Below, piece after piece: positions 1 to 9,083 of a DNA stretch of 64,000 bases (the first letter of the stretch is position 1; each line of letters opens with the position of its first letter). Source of the DNA: Massilia sp. METH4 (GTDB taxonomy: Bacteria > Pseudomonadota > Gammaproteobacteria > Burkholderiales > Burkholderiaceae_D). The notes beneath the pieces are model-generated. The model did not search any database and was not told the origin of the DNA. It saw only the letters and a list, made by a program, of their open reading frames with translations. The DNA lies in assembly GCF_037094685.1 (NCBI RefSeq), contig NZ_CP146614.1, positions 682,001 to 746,000 of the forward strand. Reading direction: 5' to 3'. A program made the translations under genes and the position numbers.

Positions 1-933
1 CCGGTTGCCGGTCCAGTTGTGGAAGTATTCGTGGCCGACGACCGCCTCGATGCCGGCGTAGTCGACATCCGTGGCGGTGGCCGGGTTGGCCAGCACGAAC
101 TTGGTGTTGAAGATGTTCAGGCCCTTGTTTTCCATGGCGCCCATGTTGAAGTCGCCCACGGCGACGATCATGAAGCGGTCCAGGTCCAGCTCCAGGCCCC
201 AGCGCTCCTCGTCCCAGCGGATCGAGTTCTTCAGCGACTGCATCGCATAGTCTGTCTTGTCGAGGTTGCCCTCTTCCACCCACACCTGCAGCAATGCGTC
301 GCGGCCGTCCGCCAGCCTGAACGTTTCCTCCTGGCAGACCAGCCTGGCGGCCACCAGCGCGAACAGGTAGGAAGGCTTCTTGAACGGATCTTCCCATTTA
401 GCGTAATGCCGGCCGTCATCCAGGTCGCCCTGCTCGACCAGGTTGCCGTTCGACAGCAGCACCGGATATTTTTCCTTGTCGGCGCGCAGCATCACGGTGA
501 AGACGGCCATCACGTCCGGCCGGTCCGGGAAGTAAGTGATGCGGCGGAAACCCTCGGCCTCGCACTGCGTGTAGAAACTGCCGTTGGAGACGTACAGGCC
601 CGACAATGTGGTGTTCTGTTCCGGCACGCACGTCGTCTCGATCTCGAGAACCGCGTTCAGCGGCGCCTTCTTGATAGTGAGCGTGTTCGTCCCCAGTATG
701 TACTGGCCCGGGTTCAGTTCGGTACCGTTCAGCCGCAGCGCCACCAGCTCGATTTCTTCGCCGTGCAAGACGATGTCGCGGCTCTTGCTGTCGGGATTGT
801 GGCGGAGCGTGATCCGGTTGGCGACGATCGTGCGGGCGGGGTCGAGATCGAAACCCAGTTCCACCGTTTCGACAAGGTAGCTGGGCGGGGTGTAATCCTT
901 GCGGTAAATCGTCTGCGGGCTGTCGGTTCTCAT
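1..933 (-). CDS. pepN: Aminopeptidase N (M1 zinc metallopeptidase), N-terminal part only
   Basis: This is the first 311 codons of a cytosolic M1-family aminopeptidase, which removes N-terminal residues from peptides. The reverse frame starts at ATG 933 and stays open to the window edge, so it is partial by position, not broken. Near residue 265 it has the exopeptidase motif GAMENKG, and at about 299-303 the zinc motif HEYFH followed by NWTGNR. Both sit where they do in E. coli PepN. The third zinc ligand, a Glu about 18 residues after HEXXH, falls outside the window. The N-terminal part fits the all-beta domain of the family. It faces away from the lipoprotein gene at 1116; the 182 bases between probably hold both promoters. 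Confidence 0.95.
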   Translation of the reverse strand, partial: MRTDSPQTIYRKDYTPPSYLVETVELGFDLDPARTIVANRITLRHNPDSKSRDIVLHGEEIELVALRLNGTELNPGQYILGTNTLTIKKAPLNAVLEIETTCVPEQNTTLSGLYVSNGSFYTQCEAEGFRRITYFPDRPDVMAVFTVMLRADKEKYPVLLSNGNLVEQGDLDDGRHYAKWEDPFKKPSYLFALVAARLVCQEETFRLADGRDALLQVWVEEGNLDKTDYAMQSLKNSIRWDEERWGLELDLDRFMIVAVGDFNMGAMENKGLNIFNTKFVLANPATATDVDYAGIEAVVGHEYFHNWTGNR

Positions 934-1115
934 GGGGCCTTCACCTTCGTTGCGGACAAAAGGTTATTTTACCAACACCAAGCCTCACCGATGCCCGATA
1001 GCGCGCTGAAAGTTTCCGCTTTCCGAACGCCCGTAACAATCTGTAATAATTGAGTGACGCAAGCGGAGCAGTCATACACTGAACGTGGGGAAATACCTTT
1101 TTCTGGGAGTAGATC

Positions 1116-1766
1116 ATGAAATCCTTAGGCCTCCTTGTCCTTGCAGGCAGCCTGCTGCTCGGCGGGTGCGCAACCACCATCCGCAGCGACGTCACGGTAT
1201 TCCACCAGTGGCCGGCGGAACTGCAGGAAAAGACTTATGTGTTCGACACGCCGGCGCCGAGCGAGGACACGCTGGAATACCGCAGCTACCAGGGCCTGGT
1301 GGCCAATGAATTGTCCAAGCTGGGCTTTGCGCAGGCGGGCGCTGCCGAGCAGGCGAAGCTGCGCGTCGACATGGCGTTCTCGACGATCGACCGGCCCACG
1401 CGGGTGCTGCAAGCCTACGACCCGTTCTGGGCCAGCGGCCCGTACTGGGGGCCCTACGGCGGTTGGCCCTACCGCGGCTTCTACCCGCACCGCTACCGCT
1501 ACCGCTACTGGGCATTCCGCCCGTACTACGATCCGTGGATGTACGGTCCCGTGGAATACCGCGAAGTGATCCGGCACAACTACGAGCGCAAGCTGAACGT
1601 GACCATCGCCGACACGGCGGGCAAGAAGCTCTATGACGTGACGGTGCAGAACACCAGCAGCCGGCAGTCGACGCCTTCCGTGATGCCGCTGCTCGTGCAG
1701 AGCGCGTTTACCGGGTTCCCAGGGGAGAATGGCAAGCAGAAACGGGTGGAGCTGGAGCTGCAGTAA
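1116..1766 (+). CDS. DUF4136-type lipoprotein
   Basis: A 216-residue predicted envelope lipoprotein. The first 18 residues form a lipoprotein signal ending in the lipobox LLGGC (Cys18), preceded by Lys3 and a hydrophobic stretch. The start is supported by GGGAG about 7 nt upstream. The body, with an early YVFDTPAP-type strand and a C-terminal stretch ending in KQKRVELELQ, matches the general pattern of DUF4136 lipoproteins, whose function is unknown. A Tyr/Trp/Arg/Pro-rich segment lies in the middle (about residues 105-145). The gene stands alone: pepN is divergent upstream, and a hairpin repeat pair and the convergent S41 peptidase gene lie downstream. Assignment to DUF4136 is from memory of the family pattern. 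Confidence 0.75.
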   Translation: MKSLGLLVLAGSLLLGGCATTIRSDVTVFHQWPAELQEKTYVFDTPAPSEDTLEYRSYQGLVANELSKLGFAQAGAAEQAKLRVDMAFSTIDRPTRVLQAYDPFWASGPYWGPYGGWPYRGFYPHRYRYRYWAFRPYYDPWMYGPVEYREVIRHNYERKLNVTIADTAGKKLYDVTVQNTSSRQSTPSVMPLLVQSAFTGFPGENGKQKRVELELQ

Positions 1767-1821
1767 GGCCGGGTTGCATTACCGGCAGAGATCGAGCGAT
1801 ATCTCGCGCAAATGTTGCCTC

Positions 1822-1886
1822 AAAAATGGGGACAGACCCCATTTTCGAGGAAATATTGCCGGGAAAATGGGGTCTGTCCCCATTTT
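1822..1886. repeat. Paired hairpin repeat, GGGGACAGACCCC family
   Basis: Two inverted copies of a short palindrome-like unit. The first (1822-1844) reads AAAATGGGG-ACAGA-CCCCATTTT and the second (1864-1886) is its reverse complement. Each arm folds alone and the two arms can also pair with each other. The spacer is CGAGGAAATATTGCCGGG, and part of it (GAGGAAA, TTGCCGG) recurs beside the repeat at 60798-60870. The pair lies between the convergent lipoprotein and S41 peptidase genes, 12 nt from the peptidase stop, and could end transcription from both sides. It looks like a REP-type dispersed repeat. Confidence 0.8.
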
Positions 1887-1898
1887 GCCGGCAATTTT

Positions 1899-3377
1899 TT
1901 ATCTGGCTAAGTCGCGCTCGACGACGGAGAGGAACTCGGCCGTCGTCCACTGCAAGGCTGTCACGGCGATATCGGCCTCGTAGAACTGGCCATTGCCGCG
2001 CGGCCGGTTCACGTACAGCTTGACCGGCACGATCACGCGGGCCAAGCCGCCCGGCAAGTCGTGCGAGCGCACTTCCATATATGTCGAATCGGCCGAGCTG
2101 GGGGCGCCGATCAGCTTCGTGTTCGGGAACAGCTTGAACACATCCACCGCATCGAGGCAGGCGCTGGCGCAATTGCCGGGCACGATCACGTACACGGGCC
2201 GGGTGAAGGCCGGCGGGTCGCCCGGCCGGTCCGCTGCCGGGTCAGGCACCGGCGGCGGCGCATCCTCGTTGTCGATGTAGTACGGCTTGCCCGCTGCCAG
2301 CGCCGCGCGCATGCCCTCCTCACGCTGCGCCGCCCACCCGGCGATCGCCGTTTCCTTCTTGGCCGCGAAGGTATCGGCGATCATCCTGAAGTGGGCGATA
2401 TTGTCCGGCGTGGCGCGGTACCACACGCGCTCGTTCGCGCTGCGCGCCTGGGCGCGGCGCATCACCCGGTCGCCACCCCACAGCGCCGCCGCGAAATTGC
2501 CGCTCCAGACCGAATTGCCGCCGCCGTTGTTGCGCAGGTCGATCACGACCGCGTCCGCGGCCAGGAAGCGCGCGCGCTCCGTTTCCACCTGCTTGTACAC
2601 GGCGTGGTAGGTGGCCCGTTCCGCGTCCGAGGGATGGAACGTGGGCATCGCCATCCAGAACAGCCTGGGGCGCGGTTCAGTCAGGCCCACCGGCAGCGTA
2701 TCCGGTGCCAGGTTGTTCTCCTGCCAGGCGCGCGCCTGCGCCGTCATCGGCCGCCAGTCCAGCTTGCGTTCGATGCGCTGCCCGGCCAGCTCGAACACGC
2801 AGCTGGCCGGACGTGCCACGAACGGGTTATGCGCGTCCAGGAACAGCCAAGGCGCCAGGCTCCACCACTGCCCCGCTTCGGCCGGCCGGCCCTGGAACGC
2901 GAACACGTTCTCCAGCATCAGCTGCCGGGCGCTCTTGCCGTCGCAGGAGACGATCCGTTCGCCCTGCCGCGCGGCGCCCTCCTCGGCGGAATGGACATAC
3001 AGGTCGCCGCGCCACGCGGCCACGAAGCCGGGCCACCGATGCGGCGCCAGGGCGCTGCCGTCCATCTTGAAGCGCATGCCCGCATGGCCGTCCTGGATGC
3101 GCGCGGTGAAGCCCTGCACCGCGGCCACGTAGCCGTGCGCATCGGTCACCCTGGCAGCCAGCGCCAGGCCATGGTCGCGCGCCGCCTTCAGGCTGGCGCT
3201 GAAGCCCGGATTGTGCGGATCGAGCACTCCCGCATGGTTGGCCAGCGTGATGTCGTAGGCGGCCACGATGTCGCGGGTTGCGGCGGCTTGCCAGCCGGCG
3301 GGGGTGGCGGGCGGAACCTGCGCCGTGGCCGCGGCGCAGGTGGCGGCCAGCGCCGTGGCGGCAATCAGGCGCCTCAT
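1899..3377 (-). CDS. Exported S41-family (C-terminal processing type) serine peptidase
   Basis: A 492-residue protein with a classic signal peptide (residues 1-19, MRRLIAATALAATCAAATA) and therefore probably periplasmic or secreted. The C-terminal half carries the S41 core: VIDLRNNGGGNS near residue 276 and the presumed nucleophile segment GNCASACLDAV near residue 404. A PDZ-like segment is plausible in the first half but not clear by eye. The ATG overlaps the stop of the small membrane-peptide gene upstream (shared ATGA), so translation is probably coupled. It is the last gene of the operon running from the EamA exporter at 5807. The substrate is unknown. Confidence 0.8.
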   Translation of the reverse strand: MRRLIAATALAATCAAATAQVPPATPAGWQAAATRDIVAAYDITLANHAGVLDPHNPGFSASLKAARDHGLALAARVTDAHGYVAAVQGFTARIQDGHAGMRFKMDGSALAPHRWPGFVAAWRGDLYVHSAEEGAARQGERIVSCDGKSARQLMLENVFAFQGRPAEAGQWWSLAPWLFLDAHNPFVARPASCVFELAGQRIERKLDWRPMTAQARAWQENNLAPDTLPVGLTEPRPRLFWMAMPTFHPSDAERATYHAVYKQVETERARFLAADAVVIDLRNNGGGNSVWSGNFAAALWGGDRVMRRAQARSANERVWYRATPDNIAHFRMIADTFAAKKETAIAGWAAQREEGMRAALAAGKPYYIDNEDAPPPVPDPAADRPGDPPAFTRPVYVIVPGNCASACLDAVDVFKLFPNTKLIGAPSSADSTYMEVRSHDLPGGLARVIVPVKLYVNRPRGNGQFYEADIAVTALQWTTAEFLSVVERDLAR

Positions 3378-3496
3378 GTGAACAGGGCTTCGCTGGCGAA
3401 GGTGATCAACACCACCAGCACCAGCGCCAGCAGCAGCGCGATGAGCAGCCAGCCGAATTTCGGATTGCCGTCGTTGTCGTCGGGTGGATTGCTCAT
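3374..3496 (-). CDS. Predicted 40-residue single-pass membrane peptide
   Basis: A very short gene lying between quinone oxidoreductase and the S41 peptidase. It encodes a polar start (MSNPPDDNDGNPKFG) followed by one strongly hydrophobic helix (residues 16-33, WLLIALLLALVLVVLITF) and ends SEALFT. It begins 1 nt after the oxidoreductase stop and its TGA overlaps the peptidase ATG as ATGA, the arrangement expected of a translated operon member. The acidic N-terminus suggests an outward-facing N-terminus, but topology is a guess. It could anchor or regulate the exported peptidase, or be a leader whose translation opens the peptidase start. I do not recognise the family. Confidence 0.5.
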   Translation of the reverse strand: MSNPPDDNDGNPKFGWLLIALLLALVLVVLITFASEALFT

Positions 3497-3497
3497 C

Positions 3498-4490
3498 TCA
3501 GCGCGGGATCAGGATCGAGGAACCGGTGGTCTTGCGCGACTCCAGGTCGGCGTGGGCCTGGGCCACGTCCGGCAGGTGGTAGCGCTGGTTGATGGCGATT
3601 TTCACTTCGCCGCTGGCGACCACGCCGAACAGCGAGCGGGCCGTCGCTTCCAGGTCTTCGCGCTTGGCCGTGTAGTGCATCATCGTGGGGCGCGTGAGGA
3701 ACAGCGAGCCGCGCGATTGCAGTTCGGACGGCGCGAACGCCGGCACGGGGCCGGAGGCGTTGCCGAAGCTGACCATCAGGCCCAGCGGGGCCAGGCAATC
3801 GAGCGAGCCGAAGAACGTGTCCTGCCCGATCGAATCGTAGACGACGGACACGCCCTCGCCGTTCGTGAGCTCGCGCACCTTGTCCACGAAATTGTCGCGC
3901 TTGTAGTTGATCACGTGCGCGGCGCCGTGCTCGATCGCCAGCGCCGCCTTTTCTTCCGAGCCCACGGTGCCGATCAGGTTCACGCCCAGCACCTTCGCCC
4001 ACTGGCAGGCGATCAGCCCCACGCCGCCCGCCGCCGCATGCCACAGGATCGTGTCGCCCGGCTTCAGGTGCGCGGTACGGTGCAGCAGGTATTGCACCGT
4101 CATCCCTTGCAGCATCATGGCTGCCGCCGTGTCGAAGGCGATATGGTCGGGCAGCGCCACCAGCAGGCTGGCCGGCATGTTGCGCACCTGCGCGTAGGCA
4201 CCGTTCGGCCGGCCGGCATAGGCCACGCGGTCGCCCACCTTCACGTGCGTGACGCCCTCGCCCACCGCTTCCACGGTGCCCGCGCCTTCCATGCCCAGCC
4301 CGTTCGGCAACGGCTGCGGGTACAGGCCGGTGCGAAAGTACACGTCGATGAAGTTCACGCCGATCGCCCCGTGCTTCACGGTGGCTTCGCCCGGCCCCGG
4401 CGGCCCCACCTCGACGTCGACGTATTCCATCACTTCCGGCCCGCCGGTCCTGCTCATGCGGATCGCCTTGCCCGTCATTGGCTTGCTCAT
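3498..4490 (-). CDS. qorA: NADPH:quinone oxidoreductase, medium-chain dehydrogenase superfamily
   Basis: A 330-residue cytosolic enzyme of the zeta-crystallin/quinone oxidoreductase branch, which passes electrons from NADPH to quinones or reduces alpha,beta-unsaturated carbonyls. The catalytic domain has the family segment [13 protein letters not shown] at about residues 46-58, and the nucleotide-binding domain has [15 protein letters not shown] at about 152-166, with AGGVG as the dinucleotide loop. The Cys/His zinc ligands of alcohol dehydrogenases are absent, as expected for this branch. An alternative start is Met6. Its start overlaps the mgsA stop by 4 nt (ATGA). Sharing an operon with methylglyoxal synthase hints at a role in handling reactive carbonyls; that is inference. 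Confidence 0.9.
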   Translation of the reverse strand: MSKPMTGKAIRMSRTGGPEVMEYVDVEVGPPGPGEATVKHGAIGVNFIDVYFRTGLYPQPLPNGLGMEGAGTVEAVGEGVTHVKVGDRVAYAGRPNGAYAQVRNMPASLLVALPDHIAFDTAAAMMLQGMTVQYLLHRTAHLKPGDTILWHAAAGGVGLIACQWAKVLGVNLIGTVGSEEKAALAIEHGAAHVINYKRDNFVDKVRELTNGEGVSVVYDSIGQDTFFGSLDCLAPLGLMVSFGNASGPVPAFAPSELQSRGSLFLTRPTMMHYTAKREDLEATARSLFGVVASGEVKIAINQRYHLPDVAQAHADLESRKTTGSSILIPR

Positions 4491-4888
4491 GCTCCCTCCC
4501 CGTCGGCGGCACCGGCCGCCTGCAATTGCGACAGCACCAGGTGCGCCGTCGCCACGTTGGTGGCACAGGCCACGTTGTGCACGTCGCAGGCGCGTACCAG
4601 CGCGTTGATGTCCGGCTCGTGCGGCTGTGGCGTCATCGGATCGCGCAGGAAGATCACCGCGTCGATGCCGTCCTCGACCAGCAGCGCGCCGATCTGCAGG
4701 TCGCCGCCCAGCGGGCCGGAATGCTTGCGGTCCACCGTCAGCCCCAATTCGTTGACGAGCCGCCCGCCTGTCGTGCCCGTGGCGGTGAGCGCGCAGCGGC
4801 GCAGGAAATCCACGTACTCGCCGGCCAGGGCGATCATGTCGTCTTTCTTCTTGTCGTGGGCGATCAGGGCGATGCGTGGAGCGGTCAT
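4487..4888 (-). CDS. mgsA: Methylglyoxal synthase
   Basis: A 133-residue enzyme that converts dihydroxyacetone phosphate to methylglyoxal and phosphate, a bypass used when phosphorylated sugars build up. The motif [13 protein letters not shown] includes Asp63, aligned with the catalytic Asp71 of E. coli MgsA. PQPHEPD includes His90 and Asp93, aligned with His98 and Asp101, and HDKKK at 11-15 matches the conserved N-terminal phosphate-binding stretch. The protein is slightly shorter than the E. coli enzyme (152 residues) and lacks part of its N-terminus. It sits 1 nt after the EamA exporter stop and overlaps the next gene by 4 nt, so it is in the middle of a tight operon. Confidence 0.95.
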   Translation of the reverse strand: MTAPRIALIAHDKKKDDMIALAGEYVDFLRRCALTATGTTGGRLVNELGLTVDRKHSGPLGGDLQIGALLVEDGIDAVIFLRDPMTPQPHEPDINALVRACDVHNVACATNVATAHLVLSQLQAAGAADGEGA

Positions 4889-4889
4889 G

Positions 4890-5807
4890 TCAATTTCCGT
4901 TCTTGGGTTTAGCGTGGGAAAGCAGGTAGATGCCGGCCAGTACCAGGGCGGTGCCCGCCAGCTGCCAGCTGGTGACGGGTTCGGCCAGGATCACGGCGCC
5001 GAGGAACAGCGTGGAAACGGGGCCGATCATGCCGGCCTGCGAGGCCGCGCCGGCGCCGATGCGCTGCACCGCGGTCATCGTCATGAATACCGGCGCCACC
5101 GTGCATAGCAGGCCGTTCATCAGCGACAGGCCATAGACCTCCAGCGGCTGGACCAGGCCGGCGGCCGGGCGCAGCAGGAAATACTGGCCGATGCACGCCG
5201 CGCTGGAAACGCACATCGCGTACGCCACCAGCCGCAGCGCGCCGAGGCGTTTCACCATTTCGCCCGACAGCAGCAGGTAGGCGGCATAGGCGGCCGCCGA
5301 GCCCAGCACCAGCGAGGAACCGAGCAGCACGTTCGAGCCGCCGCCCTGGAGGTCGTGCACGAACACGAGCACGATGCCGCCATACGACACGGCCAGCGCC
5401 AGCCACTGCATGCGGCCGATGTGCTGGCGCAGCCAGGTGGCCGAGATCAGCAGCACGAAGGTCGGTGTGAGGAACAGGATCAGCCGCTCCAGGCCCACGG
5501 TGATGTATTGCAGGCCGAGGAAATCGAGGAAGCTGGACAGGTAATAGCCAACCAGCCCCAGGCCGACGATGCGCCAGCGGTCGCCAAGCGACAGCGGCAC
5601 GGCGCCACGCATCTTCCACAGCGCCACGGCGGCGAACACCGGCAGCGAGAACAGCATGCGGAAGGCGATCAGCGTGACGGCGTCGAGCTGGTAGCGGTAC
5701 AGCAGCTTGGCGATGACGGCCTTGGCGGAAAACAGCACGGCACCGCCGACGGCCAGCGCCAGCCCGCCCAGGTAGGACGCGGATGGGGTCGTTATTGTTT
5801 TGTCCAT
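4890..5807 (-). CDS. EamA-family (drug/metabolite) transporter
   Basis: An inner-membrane protein of 305 residues from the start chosen here, made of about ten hydrophobic helices arranged as two EamA repeats. Examples are [20 protein letters not shown] near the N-terminus and [19 protein letters not shown] in the last third, with the typical glycine-proline before an E. The frame is open upstream to an ATG at 5888, but that adds a Cys-rich, non-membrane stretch unlike the family. [11 protein letters not shown] at 5807 gives the usual short N-terminus. Family members export amino acids, nucleosides or other metabolites; the substrate cannot be read from sequence. It is the first gene of the operon through mgsA, the oxidoreductase, the small peptide and the S41 peptidase. 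Confidence 0.85.
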   Translation of the reverse strand: MDKTITTPSASYLGGLALAVGGAVLFSAKAVIAKLLYRYQLDAVTLIAFRMLFSLPVFAAVALWKMRGAVPLSLGDRWRIVGLGLVGYYLSSFLDFLGLQYITVGLERLILFLTPTFVLLISATWLRQHIGRMQWLALAVSYGGIVLVFVHDLQGGGSNVLLGSSLVLGSAAAYAAYLLLSGEMVKRLGALRLVAYAMCVSSAACIGQYFLLRPAAGLVQPLEVYGLSLMNGLLCTVAPVFMTMTAVQRIGAGAASQAGMIGPVSTLFLGAVILAEPVTSWQLAGTALVLAGIYLLSHAKPKNGN

Positions 5808-5961
5808 CGGAACATTGTACGGGCAATCCGCCGCCGCTGTCCGCCATACTCCATCCATGCCGGCCGCGCAAGGGCCGCACGACAGCAACTTGCCATCGAC
5901 AACTCTGCAATTTCATTGTAGTCTGGATAATGCAATTTTGTTATCCAACAAGGAAATTATC

Positions 5962-6795
5962 ATGGCAGACTCATCATTCCTGGGCGGCACGCATATCAAC
6001 GACAGGTTCGAAGGCGGCGCTGAAAACAACGTCTTCTACGGCTACGGCGGCAACGACACGCTGATCGGCGGCGCCGGCAACGACGCGCTGGACAGCAAGG
6101 AGTACCTGGACAGCAACTCCGTCACCGGTTTCCGGGAAGACTTCTTCGGCGACTGGCTCGACGGCGGAGACGGCAACGATTCGCTGCAAGGCGGCTCGGG
6201 CGCCGACTACCTGGTCGGCGGCAGCGGCACGAATCTCATCAACGGCGGCGGCGGCCTCGACACGGCAATCTACGCGGGCCAGCGCGCCAGCTACAGCGTG
6301 CAGGTCAGCAATAGCAAGCCCGTCGGTGTCACGTCGGTCGGGGTGACCGACACGGTCTCCATGGTCGAGCGCCTGCAATTCGCCGACAAGTCGGTCGCCT
6401 TCGACATCGCCAAGGGCGACAATGCCGGCGACATGTATCGCCTGTACGAGGCAGCGTTCGACCGCAATCCCGACGCGGGCGGGCTCGGCTTCTGGATCTC
6501 GGCATCCGACCGCGGCTACGACAACCTGTACATCGCCGGCCAGTTCATGGCGAGCCAGGAGTTCATCAACAAGTACGGGGCGAACACGTCGAACAACGAC
6601 TTCCTCACGAGCCTGTACAACAACATCCTCGACCGTCCCTACGACCAGGGCGGGTTCGACTTCTGGATGAATGCGCTGAACAGCGGCGCGTCGCGCGCCG
6701 AGGTGCTGAACGAATTCGCCCAGAGCCCCGAAAACATCGCGGGCGTGATCGGCGAGATCCAGAACGGCATCGAGTACACGCTGTACCTCGGCTGA
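5962..6795 (+). CDS. RTX-type calcium-binding protein with DUF4214 domain, probable type I secretion substrate
   Basis: A 277-residue protein with no N-terminal signal peptide. Start ATG 5962 has AAGGAA upstream; the same frame is open further 5' but that extension is not RTX-like. Residues about 10-35 and 65-95 hold glycine/aspartate nonapeptide-like repeats (GYGGNDTLIGGAGND; LDGGDGNDSLQGGSGADYL), the calcium-binding beta-roll of RTX proteins. Residues about 155-265 form DUF4214-type helices with two similar halves around YRLYEAAFDRNPDAGGLGFW and TSLYNNILDRPYDQGGFDFW. RTX repeats without a signal peptide normally mean export by a type I system through a C-terminal signal. The system at 29.4-34 kb is the only one in the window and could serve it, although they are unlinked. 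The function of DUF4214 is unknown; it is often found in S-layer-like or surface proteins. Confidence 0.8.
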   Translation: MADSSFLGGTHINDRFEGGAENNVFYGYGGNDTLIGGAGNDALDSKEYLDSNSVTGFREDFFGDWLDGGDGNDSLQGGSGADYLVGGSGTNLINGGGGLDTAIYAGQRASYSVQVSNSKPVGVTSVGVTDTVSMVERLQFADKSVAFDIAKGDNAGDMYRLYEAAFDRNPDAGGLGFWISASDRGYDNLYIAGQFMASQEFINKYGANTSNNDFLTSLYNNILDRPYDQGGFDFWMNALNSGASRAEVLNEFAQSPENIAGVIGEIQNGIEYTLYLG

Positions 6796-6834
6796 CGAGC
6801 CTTTTCCGCGGCCCGGGCGGCGCAATCGGCAGGG

Positions 6835-6858
6835 GGGCGGTATGCTAGAATACCGCCC
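6835..6858 (+). promoter_or_regulatory. Hairpin overlapping an extended -10 promoter ahead of yebC
   Basis: GGGCGGTAT and ATACCGCCC form a perfect 9-bp stem with a 6-nt loop. Inside it, TGCTAGAAT (6843-6851) reads as an extended -10 element (TGnTAnAAT type), which would start transcription about 32 nt before yebC. No good -35 is seen, as is common with an extended -10. The inverted repeat may be a regulator site or a coincidence of the promoter context. There is no T-run, so it is not a convincing terminator for the upstream gene. Confidence 0.45.
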
Positions 6859-6889
6859 TCGATTGCATACCGTCTAAGGAAGACCGAAC

Positions 6890-7615
6890 ATGGCTGGACA
6901 CAGCAAATGGGCCAATATCAAGCACAAAAAGGCTGCAACGGACGCGAAACGCGGTAAGATCTGGACGCGCCTGATCAAGGAAATCACGGTCGCCGCGCGC
7001 ATGGGCGGCGGCGACGTCAATGCCAATCCGCGCCTGCGCCTGGCGATCGACAAGGCGGCGGACGCCAATATGCCGAAGGACAACGTGCAACGCGCGATCA
7101 CGCGCGGCACCGGCGGCGACGAAGGCACCAATTACGAGGAAGTCCGTTACGAAGGCTACGGCATCGGCGGCGCGGCGGTCATCGTCGACTGCATGACCGA
7201 CAACCGCGTGCGTACCGTGGCCGAAGTGCGCCACGCATTCAGCAAATTCGGCGGCAACATGGGCACGGAAAACTCCGTGTCCTTCCTGTTCAAGCATTGC
7301 GGCCAGTTCCTGTTCGCGCCCGGCACCGATGAAGCGACACTGATGGACGCCGCCCTCGAAGCGGGTGCCGAAGACGTGATCGCCGACGAAGAAGGCGGCT
7401 TCGAAGTGCTGTGCGCGCCGAACGATTTCGCCACCGTCAAGGATGCGCTGGAAAAGGCCGGCTTCAAGGCCGAAGTGGCCGAGATCGTGATGAAGCCATC
7501 GACCGAGACGGTATTCACCGGCGAAGATGCGGTGAAGATGCAGAAACTGCTCGATGCGCTGGAAAACCTGGACGATACCCAGGAGGTCTATACCAACGCC
7601 GTCATCGAAGAGTGA
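6890..7615 (+). CDS. yebC: YebC/PmpR-family protein
   Basis: A full-length 241-residue member of the YebC/TACO1 family. It opens with the invariant [14 protein letters not shown], continues with [15 protein letters not shown] and ends in the usual acidic stretch ([17 protein letters not shown]). Members are cytosolic DNA- or ribosome-associated factors; recent work on the family links them to translation through proline-rich stretches, and older work to transcription control. TAAGGAAG lies 10 nt before the ATG. It is followed by a putative terminator and then purD in the same direction. Confidence 0.97.
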   Translation: MAGHSKWANIKHKKAATDAKRGKIWTRLIKEITVAARMGGGDVNANPRLRLAIDKAADANMPKDNVQRAITRGTGGDEGTNYEEVRYEGYGIGGAAVIVDCMTDNRVRTVAEVRHAFSKFGGNMGTENSVSFLFKHCGQFLFAPGTDEATLMDAALEAGAEDVIADEEGGFEVLCAPNDFATVKDALEKAGFKAEVAEIVMKPSTETVFTGEDAVKMQKLLDALENLDDTQEVYTNAVIEE

Positions 7616-7659
7616 CGGATGGCGCCGGCAACGGCCGGCGATGCAGTAAAACGATGCAG

Positions 7660-7684
7660 CAGCGGCCCGCGGGCCGCTGTTTCA
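7660..7684 (+). terminator. Putative terminator hairpin between yebC and purD
   Basis: CAGCGGCCCGCGGGCCGCTG (7660-7679) is a perfect 20-nt palindrome followed by TTTC. The stem is very GC-rich but the T-run is short, so termination may be partial. Confidence 0.5.
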
Positions 7685-7770
7685 GTCTGCGAGGTTCTTT
7701 CCGCATGCGTCCTCGCCCGTGCAGTGGCGCATGCGGAAACAGCTTCCCAAAAAACCAACCGAAGATCCCT

Positions 7771-9039
7771 ATGAAAATTCTGGTAGTCGGCTCCGGCGGC
7801 CGCGAGCACGCGCTGGCTTGGAAATTGGCGCAATCGGAACGGGTGCAGATCGTCTACGTCGCGCCCGGCAACGGCGGCACGGCCCGCGACCCGCGCCTGC
7901 AGAACCTGCCGATCACGGACTTGAACACGCTGGCTGAATTCGTGACGAGGGAACACATCGCGCTGACCGTGGTGGGCCCGGAAACGCCGCTGGCCGGCGG
8001 CATCGTCAACCTGTTCCGCGCGCGCGGCCTGAAGGTCTTCGGCCCCACGAAGGAAGCGGCGCAGCTGGAATCGTCGAAGGACTTCGCCAAGGCGTTCATG
8101 AAGCGCCACGGCATTCCCACCGCCGAGTACGAAACGTTCAGCGACGCGGCCAAGGCGCACGCCTACATCGACGCCAAGGGCGCGCCGATCGTGATCAAGG
8201 CCGACGGCCTGGCCGCCGGCAAGGGCGTGGTAGTGGCGATGAGCCTGGAAGAAGCGCACCAGGCCGTCGAGCACATGCTGTCGGACAACCGCTTCGGCGA
8301 CGCGGGCGCCCGCATCGTCATCGAGAAATTCCTGGCCGGCGAGGAAGCATCGTTCATCGTCATGTGCGACGGCAAGAACGTGCTGCCGCTAGCCACCAGC
8401 CAGGACCACAAGCGCCTGCTGGACAACGACCAGGGCCCGAACACGGGCGGCATGGGCGCCTATTCGCCCGCGCCGATCGTGACGCCGGCAATGCATGCGC
8501 GCGTGATGCGCGAAATCATCAACCCGACCATCGCGGGCATGTCGAAGGATGGCATCCCATTCTCCGGCTTCCTGTACGCGGGCCTGATGATCGACGCGGC
8601 CGGCAACCCGAAGACGCTGGAATTCAACTGCCGCATGGGCGACCCGGAAACCCAGCCGATCATGGCGCGCCTGAAGACCGACCTGGTCGGCGTGATGGAA
8701 CACGCGGTGAACGGCACGCTGGACGCCGTGGGCCTGGAATGGGACCGCCGCACCGCCGTGGGCGTGGTGCTGGCCGCGGCCGGCTATCCGGACAACCCGG
8801 TGAAAGGCAACATCATCGAAGGCATTCCGGCCGAGACGCCGGAAGCGGTCACCTTCCATGCCGGCACGACCGAGGAAGACGGCCGGTTGGTCACCTCGGG
8901 CGGCCGCGTGCTGTGCGTGGTGGGGCTGGGCGACTCCGTGAAGCTGGCGCAGAAGCAGGCTTACGAAACGGTCGAGAAGATCCGGTTCGATGGCATGCAG
9001 TACCGGCGCGATATCGGCTGGCGCGGGTTGAAGCACTGA
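7771..9039 (+). CDS. purD: Phosphoribosylamine-glycine ligase (GAR synthetase)
   Basis: A 422-residue cytosolic ATP-grasp ligase for the second step of de novo purine synthesis: phosphoribosylamine plus glycine plus ATP gives glycinamide ribonucleotide. It starts with the family N-terminus [22 protein letters not shown]-grasp landmarks are [14 protein letters not shown] at about 130-143, the GARS signature [12 protein letters not shown] near residue 220, and the metal-binding segment [12 protein letters not shown] near residue 285. The open frame runs much further 5', but ATG 7771 gives the canonical start. hemF follows after 44 nt, so the two are probably cotranscribed. Confidence 0.97.
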   Translation: MKILVVGSGGREHALAWKLAQSERVQIVYVAPGNGGTARDPRLQNLPITDLNTLAEFVTREHIALTVVGPETPLAGGIVNLFRARGLKVFGPTKEAAQLESSKDFAKAFMKRHGIPTAEYETFSDAAKAHAYIDAKGAPIVIKADGLAAGKGVVVAMSLEEAHQAVEHMLSDNRFGDAGARIVIEKFLAGEEASFIVMCDGKNVLPLATSQDHKRLLDNDQGPNTGGMGAYSPAPIVTPAMHARVMREIINPTIAGMSKDGIPFSGFLYAGLMIDAAGNPKTLEFNCRMGDPETQPIMARLKTDLVGVMEHAVNGTLDAVGLEWDRRTAVGVVLAAAGYPDNPVKGNIIEGIPAETPEAVTFHAGTTEEDGRLVTSGGRVLCVVGLGDSVKLAQKQAYETVEKIRFDGMQYRRDIGWRGLKH

Positions 9040-9083
9040 CCCGATTGCTTGACTACAGATATCGACACCCTACAACGAAATCC

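Noticed and set aside
2061..5108. A 1015-codon plus-strand open frame
   Set aside because: It is antisense to four well-supported genes (S41 peptidase, quinone oxidoreductase, mgsA, EamA). Its translation is rich in Arg, His and Gln, typical of reverse frames in high-GC DNA.
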